A stretch of DNA of 64,000 nucleotides from Palaeococcus ferrophilus DSM 13482 (lineage in GTDB: Archaea; Methanobacteriota_B; Thermococci; Thermococcales; Thermococcaceae), in NCBI RefSeq assembly GCF_000966265.1, contig NZ_LANF01000011.1, positions 186,001-250,000 of the forward strand, given 5' to 3'. The translations under genes were made by a program, and so were the position numbers. Each line of letters opens with the position of its first letter. Position 1 is the first letter of the stretch. The notes beneath the pieces are model-generated. The model made no database searches. It had not been told where the DNA came from and saw nothing but the letters and a program-made list of their open reading frames with translations. Shown piece after piece: positions 34,242 to 44,273 of this stretch.

Positions 34242-35438
34242 TTAGCCACTCTCCACTCTGAAGGCCTTTACTTCCTCCTTTCCGTAAGCCGTGCTAAGGG
34301 ACAGGAGCACATAGTTCCCGCTGACTTTCACCGCAGTTGGCCGCAAACTGAGGGGTATGCATGCAACTTCCCTTTTCTCAACGCTGTAGACGCACAGGCC
34401 GTTACTTTCGTTCATGTCGTGGTTTATCTCAACGTACGCCCATGCCAGCAGTGAGCCGCTTCCATCCGCAACGATCTCCCTCATCAGCCCGCCGCACTTT
34501 AGAACCTCCGATGCGGGCGTTTCAATACTTTTCAGGTGCCTGCCGTCATCACTGAAAATGTGGATTATCCCCCTGTAGTCCACCGTGTAAACTTTCCCAT
34601 CGCTCAGCTTGAACGCCCCGGCCGGGGCGTAGCCGCACTGGGAGTACTGTTCAAGCGAGACATTCCAGAGGGGGATCCCACTGGCCTGGAACGCGTAAAC
34701 TCTTCCCGTCCATATGGTGGTTCCGCTCCTTTCCGCACCTCCGGTGGCAACAAGAACAATGCCTTCCGTGGTCGAGATGCTTTTTATCCCCTCCTCAAAG
34801 GTGTAGTTCTCCAGGATATTTCCCTTAGGGTCCAGAAAGACTATTTTTCCGGGGTAAAAAGGCTCCATGCCTTCAGTGCCCACCGCAAAGCCGTGCTCCG
34901 TGTGAACTATAACAGGCTTTGCTTCTCCATCCTCGAAGGAAAAGGAGGTGCGGGAATCTCCACAGACGTGAATCGTTACGTTACCTGGGGCGCGGACTCC
35001 TTGGCTTATGGTTGGGTCCTTCTTCGTGATAAAAAACGTCAGGTTTCCGAGCTTTAGGGCAAGGGAAGCGTTTTTGAAGGGCGCTTCAAGGGATTGGGGC
35101 GCCAGTGTGCTAAGCTCCGTGTAGTAGAGAACCTCCTCTTTCCTGAAGGCCAGCAAATTCGAGAACGTTTCTGCCGCTTCCACGTTCTCCACCGAATACA
35201 GCGTTTCCCATATCCCAATTTCCACGAGTTCAAGCCTCCCCGGGTCTGATAAGAGGGCAAACCTGTCAGCGTCAGCCCCAACAAGACGCCCTTGGCCCTT
35301 CCAGACAATGGTAATGTTGATGCCGTCGGTGAAACTGTCCGAATTTCCATCTGAACTTTTCCGGAGATGCAGGAGTGAGCTCCCAATGAAAAAAGAAATC
35401 AGGAGCAGAATAGCCACCACTTTTACGGCTTTCCCCAT
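34242..35438 (-). CDS. Membrane-anchored beta-propeller-like protein
   Basis: A 398-residue protein with one N-terminal membrane segment (about residues 6-22) and an external domain built of repeated beta blades. Typical blades are GKIVFLDPKGNILENYTF, GRVYAFQASGIPLWNVSL, GKVYTVDYRGIIHIFSDDGR and GLCVYSVEKREVACIPL, resembling PQQ-type or WD-type propellers. Two cysteine pairs could form disulfides. The function is unknown; it may scaffold or sense outside the cell. It sits between the NAD genes on the opposite strand and converges with nadA. No strong ribosome site is seen before ATG 35438. Confidence 0.75.
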   Translation of the reverse strand: MGKAVKVVAILLLISFFIGSSLLHLRKSSDGNSDSFTDGINITIVWKGQGRLVGADADRFALLSDPGRLELVEIGIWETLYSVENVEAAETFSNLLAFRKEEVLYYTELSTLAPQSLEAPFKNASLALKLGNLTFFITKKDPTISQGVRAPGNVTIHVCGDSRTSFSFEDGEAKPVIVHTEHGFAVGTEGMEPFYPGKIVFLDPKGNILENYTFEEGIKSISTTEGIVLVATGGAERSGTTIWTGRVYAFQASGIPLWNVSLEQYSQCGYAPAGAFKLSDGKVYTVDYRGIIHIFSDDGRHLKSIETPASEVLKCGGLMREIVADGSGSLLAWAYVEINHDMNESNGLCVYSVEKREVACIPLSLRPTAVKVSGNYVLLSLSTAYGKEEVKAFRVESG

Positions 35439-35508
35439 TGTTTCATCCCTCAGGGCATACGGTACGTCTCTAAAGCCCCTCCCCGAAGGGAAGAAAGGGA
35501 AGAGGGGT

Positions 35509-36753
35509 TTACCTCTTCGGGACGTTTATGCTCCTCACCGTGTAGTGCTCGAGCGTTGCACCCCTCTCAACGAACTCGTGGGGCCATATCTTGACGTTGT
35601 ACATCCTCACATTGTCGCTTATGACGGCGTTGTCCCCTATGACCGAGTTGACTATCCTAACGTTGTCCCCTATCTCGACGTGCCTTCCTATTATGGAGTT
35701 CATTATCCTGACGTTGCTCCCCATCTTCACCCTGTCCATGACTACGGAGTGTAGCACCTCGCAGCGTTTGCCCAGCATCGAGTAGTTGTCTATCACCGCG
35801 TCCTCGAGGGCCGTGTCCCTTCCAATGGAGATGTGCCTCCCGAGGAGCACCTTCCCCTCCACCAGGAGCTCGCCGCGCTTTATGCGCTCCTTTATCTCCC
35901 GCCGGAGCCCCTCGGACATCTCGGATTTGCCCTGCATGTAGACGTCGTGGGTCACGTTGATGGCGTCCATGTCCTCTGGGGGTAGATGCCGGAGGAGGTA
36001 CATCGCCGCGTTGAGGTAGCGCTCCGGCGTGCCCACGTCGAACCAGTAGCCCTCCATTGGATAACCGTAAACGTCGTAGCCGTGCTCTATTAGCGCGGGG
36101 ATTATCTCGCCGCCGAAGTCAAGGGCCTTTCTATCCCTCATCTCCTTCGCCCACAGCTCGTCAAGGAACTCCCAGAAGTTCTCCGAGAGTATGTAGATGC
36201 CCGTGTTGGCCAGGTTGCTCGGAGCCTCCTCGGGTTTGGGCTTCTCAACGAAGTACTCTATCCTGTAATCGTCGTCTATCTTCGCTACGCCAAAGCCCGT
36301 AACGTCCTCCACGCGTTGGAGCGCTATCGTCATGAAGGCGTTCTTCTCCCTGTGCCAATTGTACATGTCTTGAACGTCCAGCTGGTAGATGTTGTCGCCC
36401 TGGATAACCACCACGGGCTCCTTTATGCCGTAGTAGCGCATGGTGTACCAGACCGCATCCCCGTTGGTCGTGCTCTCGTAGCGCGGCATGTAGCGGATTC
36501 TCACCTCGTGCTCAAGCCCGTACTTCTTTTTGAGCCAGTAGCCCTCGCGGAAGTAGTCGAAAAGTGAGGCGTAGTTCACGTAGCCCTTCACCCCAAGGTA
36601 GACCTCCTCGATGCCGTCGCGCGCGAGGTTCAGAATAGAGTGCTCGAGGATCGGTTTGTTCAGGAGCCTTACGAGGCCCTTCGATGTCTCTATCGTGAGG
36701 GGTCTCAGGCGGGTCGCCTCCCCCCCTATGGGAATCACCGCTTTCTTTATCAT
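35509..36753 (-). CDS. Sugar-1-phosphate nucleotidylyltransferase with hexapeptide repeats
   Basis: A 414-residue enzyme that joins a nucleotide to a sugar-1-phosphate. The N-terminal nucleotidyltransferase has the loop IPIGGEATRLRPLTIETSKG (about residues 8-27), PVVVIQGDNIYQLD and the GTPERYLNA segment. The C-terminal part (about 290-400) is a left-handed beta-helix of hexapeptide repeats (IGRDTALEDAVIDNYSMLG, RHVEIGDNVRIVNSVIGDNA). The activating sugar (mannose, glucose or N-acetylglucosamine) and nucleotide are not decided by motifs. ATG 36753 has GGGGAGCAGC before it. It probably serves glycan synthesis. Confidence 0.88.
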   Translation of the reverse strand: MIKKAVIPIGGEATRLRPLTIETSKGLVRLLNKPILEHSILNLARDGIEEVYLGVKGYVNYASLFDYFREGYWLKKKYGLEHEVRIRYMPRYESTTNGDAVWYTMRYYGIKEPVVVIQGDNIYQLDVQDMYNWHREKNAFMTIALQRVEDVTGFGVAKIDDDYRIEYFVEKPKPEEAPSNLANTGIYILSENFWEFLDELWAKEMRDRKALDFGGEIIPALIEHGYDVYGYPMEGYWFDVGTPERYLNAAMYLLRHLPPEDMDAINVTHDVYMQGKSEMSEGLRREIKERIKRGELLVEGKVLLGRHISIGRDTALEDAVIDNYSMLGKRCEVLHSVVMDRVKMGSNVRIMNSIIGRHVEIGDNVRIVNSVIGDNAVISDNVRMYNVKIWPHEFVERGATLEHYTVRSINVPKR

Positions 36754-36871
36754 GCTGCTCCCCACTTAATTTCGCTCCCGGAGAATAAAAGGCATTCTTT
36801 CACGCGGAGTGGTGCATGAATATGGAAAGCAAAATAAAGGACGAGGGAGAGGAACTTGCGGAGGTGAAGGC

Positions 36872-37705
36872 ATGGTTCCACTCAATTACCTGCTCCGGTT
36901 CATCGAGGAGGATGCGCCCTTCGGTGACGTCACGAGCGAGGCCGTGATTCCCGAGGATACTCGGGCGAAGGCCGTGGTAATCGCGAAGCAGGGGGGCGTT
37001 ATAGCGGGCGTTGAAGAAGCAAAGGCCCTCTTCGAGCACTTCGGGGTTAAGGTTGAGGTCCGGAGGCGGGACGGCGAGGAAGTCGAGAGGGGCGAAGTCA
37101 TCCTTGAGCTCGATGGAAACGCCCGCTCCATCCTCCTCGTCGAGAGAACGGCACTCAACGTCATGGGCAGGATGAGCGGGATTGCCACGGAGGTCAGGGG
37201 GCTCGTGGAGAAAGTCCGCGCGGTCAATCCCAAGGTAAGGGTTGCCGGAACCAGGAAGACCCTCCTCAAACCGATTGACAAGCGCGCTATTCTCATCGGC
37301 GGCGGGGAAACTCACCGCTTTTCCCTGAGCGACGCGATACTCATAAAGGACAACCACCTTACCCTAGTTCCACTGGAGGAGGCCATAAGACGCGCGAAGG
37401 CCTTCAGCGTTTACAAGGTCGTCGAGGTTGAGGTTGAGACCCTTGAGGACGCCCTAAAGGCGGCCAGAGCCGGGGCCGACGTGATAATGCTCGACAACAT
37501 GAGGCCGAAAGAGATTGAGGAGGTTCTTGAGGCACTGAAGCGTGAGGGGCTGAGGGAAAATGTCAAAATTGAGATTTCCGGCGGGATAACGCCGGAGAAC
37601 ATAGCCGAGTACGCGAGGCTCGACGTGGACGTTATCAGCCTCGGCTACCTCACGCACTCCGTCAAGAACTTCGACGTCAGCCTTGATATAATCGGGAGGC
37701 CCTGA
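36872..37705 (+). CDS. nadC: Nicotinate-nucleotide pyrophosphorylase (quinolinate phosphoribosyltransferase)
   Basis: Converts quinolinate and PRPP to nicotinate mononucleotide with loss of carbon dioxide. The 277-residue protein has the expected motifs EDAPFGDVTSEAVIPED near the start, AGTRKTLLKPIDKRAILIGG (the TRKT substrate loop), HRFSLSDAILIKDNH, VEVEVETLEDALKAARAGAD, MLDNMRP and ISGGITPENIAEYA. ATG 36872 follows GGAGGTGAAGGC; the frame is open to 36809 but those codons lack family character. It is separated from nadBA by two minus-strand genes. Confidence 0.95.
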   Translation: MVPLNYLLRFIEEDAPFGDVTSEAVIPEDTRAKAVVIAKQGGVIAGVEEAKALFEHFGVKVEVRRRDGEEVERGEVILELDGNARSILLVERTALNVMGRMSGIATEVRGLVEKVRAVNPKVRVAGTRKTLLKPIDKRAILIGGGETHRFSLSDAILIKDNHLTLVPLEEAIRRAKAFSVYKVVEVEVETLEDALKAARAGADVIMLDNMRPKEIEEVLEALKREGLRENVKIEISGGITPENIAEYARLDVDVISLGYLTHSVKNFDVSLDIIGRP

Positions 37706-37742
37706 GCCCCCAACCAAATTTATAAACTCCCACAACCGAGTA

Positions 37743-39380
37743 ATGGGCATGAGGGTTAGATGGCACCACGCACTGCTCGCGCTCCCACTGGCGTTCCTGC
37801 TCCTCTTTTTCTACTATCCCATAGTTAGTATAGCCAAAACTGGGCTCTGGGATAACGGGCCTACGTTCAGATACCTCCTTGGAGTCCTCTCCAATCCCTA
37901 CTATCGGAGGGTCATCCTCTTCACGATCGGCCAGGCCCTCGCCTCAACGGCTTTAACGCTCCTCCTGGGCCTCCCGGGGGCATACCTCTTCGCCCGCTAC
38001 GACTTCCCGGGAAAGCGCTTCATAAGGGCCCTGTTGACGGTTCCATTTGTCATGCCCAGCGTTATGGTAGCCCTCGGCTTCATCCTCCTCTTCGGGCGCT
38101 CGGGGCTCTTCACCTCCCTGCTCGGCCGCGACCTTGGAATCCTCTACTCCTGGAAGGCGATCCTCCTCGCCCACGCCTTCTACAACTTTCCGGTCGTGGT
38201 GAGGATGGTCTCGTCGCTGTGGCAGCGCATCAACCCCCACTACGAGGAAGCTGCGATGAGTCTCGGGGCAAGGGGATTCACGCTCTTCCGGAAGGTTACC
38301 CTGCCGATGCTCTACCCGGCGATATTCGCCTCCTCCATGCTCACCTTCATCTTCTCCTTCCTGAGCTTCTCCATACCCCTCATAATCGGGGGCTACCGCT
38401 ACGCCACCATGGAGGTTGCCATATTCACGACCATAATGACGCTCCTCGACTTCAAGACAGGGGCGGCACTGGCGATACTGCAGATGGCCATGAGCTTCAC
38501 GTTCATGTACGTCTACCTCAAGAGCCTCGAAACCTACTCACGGGCCGAGGAGCAAAGGGTATTCAGAGAGCCGGTGAAGCTGAGCCTGAAGGAGCTCGCC
38601 GGAATAAGGGGCGTTTTGATAGGCTTTTACTCCCTAATCGTGGCCCTCTTCATAGTCTCGCCCCTTCTGGCGGTTGTTTATCACTCCTTCACCTACGGGG
38701 GAAGCTTCACGCTAAGGTGGTACGAAAGACTCTTCGATCCCTCCTACAACCCCATCTTTGGATCAAACAGCATCAGGGCGATAGGCTACACCTTCCTCTT
38801 CGGCTTCGCCACGGTGCTCCTGTCCACCATAGTGGCCCTGAGCGTGGCCTACGCCTCCCACCGCTGGCGCTTTAAGGGCAAAACGCTCTTCGATGCCCTC
38901 ACCACACTCCCCCTTGGCTCCTCGGCAATAGTCATAGGACTCGGCTACATCAGGGCCTTTCACGCCCCTCCCCTCGAGCTGCTCGGGAGCCCCTTCCTCA
39001 TAGCGGCCGCCCACACGGTGATAGCCTACCCCTTCGCCCTTAGGGCAATCTCCGCATCGCTAAAGAAGATAAAGCCTTCCCTCGGGGAAGCGGCCATGAG
39101 CCTCGGGGCGAGCGACGTCCGGGCGTTTCTTGCTGTAGAGCTCCCCCTGGCCTTCGGAGGAATACTCGTGGGGGCCATATTCGCCTTCGCGATGAGTATA
39201 GCGGAGCTCGGGGCAACGTACATGATATACAAGCCACAGTACACGACGGTCACGATAGCCATCTACCGCTATCTTGGATCAAGGCAGTTCGGGCCCGCGT
39301 CGGCCATGGCCGTCGTTCTGATGCTGGTCAGCTTGGTGGGATTTCTCATTATCGAGAGGACGGGTGAGGAGATATGGTGA
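37743..39380 (+). CDS. thiP: Thiamine-type ABC transporter permease (fused ThiP)
   Basis: A 545-residue permease with two fused units of about six helices each, the same architecture and size as ThiP and ferric-ion permeases. Each half has the EAA loop that meets the ATPase: EEAAMSLGARGFTLFRKVTL (about residue 168) and GEAAMSLGASDVRAFLAVEL (about 450). The convergent substrate-binding protein is strongly ThiB-like, which sets the substrate as thiamine or its phosphates. A TATA box (AATTTATAAA, 37717-37726) lies only about 20 bases before ATG 37743, so the mRNA may be nearly leaderless; ATG 37749 is an alternative. Confidence 0.88.
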   Translation: MGMRVRWHHALLALPLAFLLLFFYYPIVSIAKTGLWDNGPTFRYLLGVLSNPYYRRVILFTIGQALASTALTLLLGLPGAYLFARYDFPGKRFIRALLTVPFVMPSVMVALGFILLFGRSGLFTSLLGRDLGILYSWKAILLAHAFYNFPVVVRMVSSLWQRINPHYEEAAMSLGARGFTLFRKVTLPMLYPAIFASSMLTFIFSFLSFSIPLIIGGYRYATMEVAIFTTIMTLLDFKTGAALAILQMAMSFTFMYVYLKSLETYSRAEEQRVFREPVKLSLKELAGIRGVLIGFYSLIVALFIVSPLLAVVYHSFTYGGSFTLRWYERLFDPSYNPIFGSNSIRAIGYTFLFGFATVLLSTIVALSVAYASHRWRFKGKTLFDALTTLPLGSSAIVIGLGYIRAFHAPPLELLGSPFLIAAAHTVIAYPFALRAISASLKKIKPSLGEAAMSLGASDVRAFLAVELPLAFGGILVGAIFAFAMSIAELGATYMIYKPQYTTVTIAIYRYLGSRQFGPASAMAVVLMLVSLVGFLIIERTGEEIW

Positions 39381-40378
39381 GGCTTAGACTTGAGGGAATA
39401 ACGTTGAAAAGGGAGGGTTTCACGCTCTCAATCCCCCACCTAGAGGTTAGGGAGGGGGAGTTCATGACCCTGCTCGGCCCCAGCGGCTGCGGTAAGACGA
39501 CGACGCTGAGAGTAATAGCGGGCTTTGAGAAGGCCGAGGGGAAGGTTCTCTTCGGGGAGGAGGACGTCACCGATAGGGCTCCCTACGAGCGCAACATAGG
39601 GATAGTCTTCCAGGACTACGCGCTCTTTCCTCACATGACCGTTTTTGAGAACGTGGCCTTCGGGTTAAGGCTCAGGAAGCTTCCGAGGAGAGAAATTGAG
39701 CGCCGTGTGGAGGAGGCACTCTCCCTCGTTGGCCTTGAGGGATTTGAGAAGCGCTACCCCGAGCAGCTTTCGGGCGGTCAGATGCAGAGAGTAGCTCTCG
39801 CGAGGGCGCTTGTGATAAGGCCGAGGGTTCTCCTGCTGGACGAGCCGCTCTCGAACCTCGACGCTAAGATAAGGGAAAGGCTGAGGGGTGAGATAAAGAG
39901 GATCCAGAGGGAGCTGGGCCTTACCACGATATACGTCACCCACGACCAGGAGGAGGCGATGGCTATAAGCGACAGGATAGCGGTCATGAACGAGGGGAGG
40001 ATACTCCAGGTTGGGAAGCCCCTCGAGCTCTACTACCGTCCAAGGGACGAGTTCGTGGCGAAGTTCTTCGGAACGAGCAACATCCTTGATCTAAACTCCG
40101 AGAACGGAAGGGCATGCCTAGGGAGAATCTGCTTCGAAACGAAGGTCGAAGGCAGGGTCAGGGTCTTCTTCAGGCCCGAGAGTGTGTTTATAACGGAGGG
40201 AGATGACGCCCAAGTTGTGGACTACGAGCTCCTGCCCGGGAGAATCAGGTTTTTCCTCGATGTTGAGGATAGAAGAATCGTCGCGGAGCGCTTCATAACG
40301 GAACTCCCCTTTGGCCCCGAGACCGTTCCAAAAAAAGTGGGAATAGAGGTGAGAGCGTACTCTATCCTCTCTCCTTGA
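39374..40378 (+). CDS. thiQ: ABC transporter ATPase (ThiQ-like)
   Basis: The 334-residue ATPase energises the adjacent permease. Walker A is GPSGCGKTTTLRVI (about residue 38), Q-loop GIVFQDYALFPHM, signature LSGGQMQRVALAR, Walker B LLLDEPLSNLD and H-loop VTHDQEEAM. A C-terminal regulatory domain of about 100 residues (about 240-334) resembles TOBE domains of the CUT1/ferric group, so it is longer than bacterial ThiQ (about 230). ATG 39374 overlaps the permease stop (ATGGTGA) with GGTGAGGAG upstream, indicating coupling. Its 3' end overlaps the convergent thiB by 17 bases. Confidence 0.88.
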   Translation: MVRLRLEGITLKREGFTLSIPHLEVREGEFMTLLGPSGCGKTTTLRVIAGFEKAEGKVLFGEEDVTDRAPYERNIGIVFQDYALFPHMTVFENVAFGLRLRKLPRREIERRVEEALSLVGLEGFEKRYPEQLSGGQMQRVALARALVIRPRVLLLDEPLSNLDAKIRERLRGEIKRIQRELGLTTIYVTHDQEEAMAISDRIAVMNEGRILQVGKPLELYYRPRDEFVAKFFGTSNILDLNSENGRACLGRICFETKVEGRVRVFFRPESVFITEGDDAQVVDYELLPGRIRFFLDVEDRRIVAERFITELPFGPETVPKKVGIEVRAYSILSP

Positions 40379-41447
40379 TGATCTCCCCCGGGCTCTTGCC
40401 CTGAACCATGAGCTCCGTCCACTCCCTTATCCAGCGGTCGAAGTTGTTCTTGATGTACTCGGGGTTCGGGGTGGCGGATTTGAGCTCTTCAAGGGGAACC
40501 GCGTAGCTGTAAACCTTGGGGAGCTCCACGTTTTTGTTTACGGGATACATCCACTGGTTGGTGGGTATCTCCCCCTGGAAGTCCTCGCTTAGGAGGAACT
40601 CTATGAACTTCTGGGCGAGCTCCCTGTTCTTGGTGCCCTTAATTATTCCCGCGCCCTCCACCTGGAGGTAGTTACCCTCCTCGAAGGCTACTGCCTTAAC
40701 GTAGGTTATGTTGTCGTAGTAGACGGTAGCGGCTGGAGAGGTCGCGTAGCTGAGCACGAGCGGGAACTCACCGTTCATGAAGGCCCCCCACGCCTCACTC
40801 CATCCCTTGACGATCTGGACGTCGTTGTCCTTGAGGGCCTTCCAGTAGTTGAGGTAACCGTCCTCGCCGTAAACGGCCACCGTCCATATGAGGAAAGCCG
40901 CTCCAGGTGAGCTCGTCCTTGGATCTTCGATTACGAGCTTGCCCTTCCACTCAGGTTTTGTTAGGTCTTCGAGGCTTACCGGCGGGTTTGAAACGTGGCG
41001 GGAGTCGTAGTTGATGGCTATGTACCCGTAGTCGTAGGGGATTAGGTGGTATGTGGGGTCGAGCATGTCTATGAGCTCCTTTGGAACGATGCCAATGTTT
41101 GAGGGCTTGTAGGGTTCAAGTATCCCCGCATCTATGGCCTTGGCGGCGAGGCTGTTGTCAATTCCAACCACAACGTCCGCCCTTGGGTTGTCCTTCTCAA
41201 GTATCAGCCTGTTGAGAACCTCTCCAGCGTCACCTATGAGCTGGAGCTCCACCTTGACGCCGTACTTCTCCTCGAACTTCGGTATGGCGGCCTTCGCGAT
41301 GTACTCAAAGCTGTCGTAGGAGTAGACAACGAGCGTTGGCGTCTCCGTCGTAGTTGGGCTCCTCTTTTCCTGAGAGCTCTGGCTCACGCACCCGAGGGCA
41401 GCCCCCATGATCAGGAAAGCCGCCAGTAAGAGTGCCACCTTCTTCAT
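40362..41447 (-). CDS. thiB: Thiamine-binding lipoprotein of ABC transporter
   Basis: A 361-residue substrate-binding lipoprotein. The signal peptide ends in ALGCVSQ (lipidated Cys about residue 20), followed by a short Thr-rich linker. The mature protein follows bacterial ThiB/TbpA closely: VVYSYDSFEYIAK, NRLILEKDNPRADVVVGIDN, PYDYGYIAINYDS, EDPRTSSPGAAFLIW, KGWSEAWGAFMNGEFPLVLS and PTNQWMYPVNKNVELP. It should deliver thiamine (or its phosphates) to the permease encoded on the facing strand. ATG 41447 has GGAGGTGAGC before it. The promoter carries an inverted repeat (41470-41487). Confidence 0.92.
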   Translation of the reverse strand: MKKVALLLAAFLIMGAALGCVSQSSQEKRSPTTTETPTLVVYSYDSFEYIAKAAIPKFEEKYGVKVELQLIGDAGEVLNRLILEKDNPRADVVVGIDNSLAAKAIDAGILEPYKPSNIGIVPKELIDMLDPTYHLIPYDYGYIAINYDSRHVSNPPVSLEDLTKPEWKGKLVIEDPRTSSPGAAFLIWTVAVYGEDGYLNYWKALKDNDVQIVKGWSEAWGAFMNGEFPLVLSYATSPAATVYYDNITYVKAVAFEEGNYLQVEGAGIIKGTKNRELAQKFIEFLLSEDFQGEIPTNQWMYPVNKNVELPKVYSYAVPLEELKSATPNPEYIKNNFDRWIREWTELMVQGKSPGEIIKERG

Positions 41448-41469
41448 CCAGCTCACCTCCTATTAATCC

Positions 41470-41487
41470 ATTATGGAGTTTCATAAT
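41470..41487. promoter_or_regulatory. Inverted repeat in the thiB promoter
   Basis: ATTATGGAGTTTCATAAT has perfect six-base arms (ATTATG/CATAAT). It lies 23 bases upstream of thiB ATG 41447 and just downstream of a TATA-like GTTTTAAAAG on the minus strand (about 41501-41491). That is where a repressor dimer would block initiation. A partly similar TTATAAACTCC (37720-37730) overlaps the thiP TATA box. The factor is unknown. Confidence 0.45.
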
Positions 41488-41516
41488 CGCCTTTTAAAAC
41501 CTGCCCCCATGTTATG

Positions 41517-42580
<1,064 letters not shown>

Positions 42581-42642
42581 TCGTGATGAAGAAATTTATA
42601 AAGCCTGTCGTGTTAGCCATGAAAAAGTAAAGGGTGAAAAAA

Positions 42643-43566
42643 ATGTGGGAGAAGTTCATCGAGGAGAAGGTTGGGGAGATACGGGAGACGGTCGGCGATG
42701 GAAAGGCCATCATAGCGCTCTCCGGCGGTGTTGACAGCTCAACCGCCGCGATTCTGGCACACAAAGCGATAGGCGAGAGACTTCATGCAGTTTTCGTGAA
42801 CACGGGCTTCATGCGCAAGAATGAGCCAGAGTTCGTTGTCAAGACCTTCCGCGACGAGTTCGGGCTGAACCTCCACTACGTGGATGCCAGCGAGCGCTTC
42901 TTCAGGGAGCTTAAGGGCGTGACAGACCCGGAGGAGAAGAGGAAGATAATCGGAAGAGTATTCATCGAGGTCTTTGAAGAGGTCGCGAGGGAGATAAACG
43001 CCGACTTCCTAATCCAGGGGACTATAGCCCCGGACTGGATAGAGAGCCAGGGCAAGATAAAGAGCCACCACAACGTCGGCGGTTTGCCAGAGAGGCTCAA
43101 CCTCAAGCTGATCGAGCCTTTGAGGGACCTCTACAAGGACGAGGTCAGGGAGCTGGCAAAGGAGCTCGGCCTTCCGGAGAAAATCTACAACCGCATGCCC
43201 TTCCCGGGGCCGGGGTTGGCCGTTAGGGTCCTTGGCGAGGTCACCCCTGAGAAGGTGGCAATCGTTAGAGAAGCCAACGCCATAGTCGAGGAGGAGATTG
43301 AGAAAGCTAATCTAAAGCCCTGGCAGGCCTTCGCAGTTCTGTTGGGCGTTAAGACAGTCGGCGTTCAGGGCGACATAAGGGCCTACAAGGAGACGATAGC
43401 GGTTCGTGTGGTAGAAAGCCTCGACGGCATGACTGCCAACGCGATGAACGTCCCATGGGAAGCCCTTCAGAAGATAGCCTTCAGGATAACGAGCGAGATT
43501 CCAGAAGTAGGGAGGGTGCTCTACGACATCACAAACAAGCCACCGGCGACAATAGAGTTTGAGTGA
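42643..43566 (+). CDS. guaAB: GMP synthase, PP-loop subunit B
   Basis: The ATP-pyrophosphatase subunit of archaeal two-subunit GMP synthetase; it adenylates XMP and aminates it with ammonia from GuaAA. The 307-residue protein has the PP-loop [18 protein letters not shown] (about residues 26-43), [12 protein letters not shown], the [12 protein letters not shown] segment, and the dimerisation domain [20 protein letters not shown] with the C-terminal [16 protein letters not shown] 42643 has GGGTGA upstream. In this genome the partner subunit lies 700 bases downstream, behind a toxin-antitoxin pair. Confidence 0.95.
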   Translation: MWEKFIEEKVGEIRETVGDGKAIIALSGGVDSSTAAILAHKAIGERLHAVFVNTGFMRKNEPEFVVKTFRDEFGLNLHYVDASERFFRELKGVTDPEEKRKIIGRVFIEVFEEVAREINADFLIQGTIAPDWIESQGKIKSHHNVGGLPERLNLKLIEPLRDLYKDEVRELAKELGLPEKIYNRMPFPGPGLAVRVLGEVTPEKVAIVREANAIVEEEIEKANLKPWQAFAVLLGVKTVGVQGDIRAYKETIAVRVVESLDGMTANAMNVPWEALQKIAFRITSEIPEVGRVLYDITNKPPATIEFE

Positions 43567-43608
43567 AAGCCTTATCTACTTTGACAACGAAGTTAGAGCG
43601 GTGGGAGA

Positions 43609-43827
43609 ATGGGTGAAAACGTAGAGGTCGTTGAGGCGGTTTATGAGAACGGTGTGCTGAAGCCGCTTAAGCCGCTGAAGCTCAAGGAAGGGGAACATCT
43701 GGTGATAAAGCTCTACCGGAAGGACATAGTTGAAAGAACGGAAAAGTTCAGGAAAATACTCTCTCCCGAGAACTTCAAAGAAAGCCCTGAAGAGTACCTC
43801 CAGAAGCTCAGGGAGGAGCGACTATGA
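43609..43827 (+). CDS. AF2212/DUF104-family antitoxin
   Basis: A 72-residue antitoxin of the AF2212-like (DUF104, UPF0165) family, starting EVVEAVYENGVLKPLKPLKL and GEHLVIKLYRKD; this is a small beta-domain with a charged tail that should mask the toxin. The stop overlaps the following PIN-toxin start by four bases (ATGA), the usual coupled arrangement. No clear TATA box is seen between guaAB and this gene, so it may be read from the gua promoter. Confidence 0.88.
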   Translation: MGENVEVVEAVYENGVLKPLKPLKLKEGEHLVIKLYRKDIVERTEKFRKILSPENFKESPEEYLQKLREERL

Positions 43828-44273
43828 AAGTCGTCCTCGATACCTCAGTTGTAGTCAATCTTTTTTCTGGTTTTTACCCAGATAGGTCACAAGTCGCCAA
43901 AAAGATCGCCAAGCTCTCGGAAATGGGCATCCTTGAGGTTTATGCTCCACGACTCGGAGAGTTTGAATTCGTATCGGTTTTATCCAGATTTCTTCCCAGA
44001 GAACTTGTGGAAGAAGCCCATGAGATATACCTAGAACTCGTTGCAGACTTTGTAGGGGAGGGGCTTTTATCCGATAAAATTCTCGAACTTGCATTTACGA
44101 CTGGCCATCGCGTTCCTGACCTCTACTTCGTTGCGACTGCACAACATATTAACGCCCTTCTCCTAACCAACGACCGAAAAATGGCCGATATGGCCAGATC
44201 CGTTGGTGTGAAGGCCTTCTACCTCGCTGAAGAGGCCGACGAGTTTTTCAAGCTTGTGGGGGTGGATGGATGA
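43824..44273 (+). CDS. vapC: VapC-type PIN-domain ribonuclease toxin
   Basis: A 149-residue PIN-domain protein. The acidic metal-binding residues lie in [14 protein letters not shown] (Asp6), [12 protein letters not shown] (Glu), [11 protein letters not shown] (Asp) and [10 protein letters not shown] (Asp), the standard four-acid set. VapC toxins cut tRNA or rRNA when freed from their antitoxin. Codon use is somewhat more AT-rich than in the gua genes. The stop overlaps the guaAA start (GGATGATAG), so toxin and GMP synthetase glutaminase should be made from one transcript. Confidence 0.9.
   Translation: MKVVLDTSVVVNLFSGFYPDRSQVAKKIAKLSEMGILEVYAPRLGEFEFVSVLSRFLPRELVEEAHEIYLELVADFVGEGLLSDKILELAFTTGHRVPDLYFVATAQHINALLLTNDRKMADMARSVGVKAFYLAEEADEFFKLVGVDG

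Noticed and set aside
36827-36942. Short plus-strand ORF starting MNMESKIKDEGEEL upstream of nadC
   Set aside because: It runs out of frame into nadC and overlaps its ribosome site; it is probably chance.
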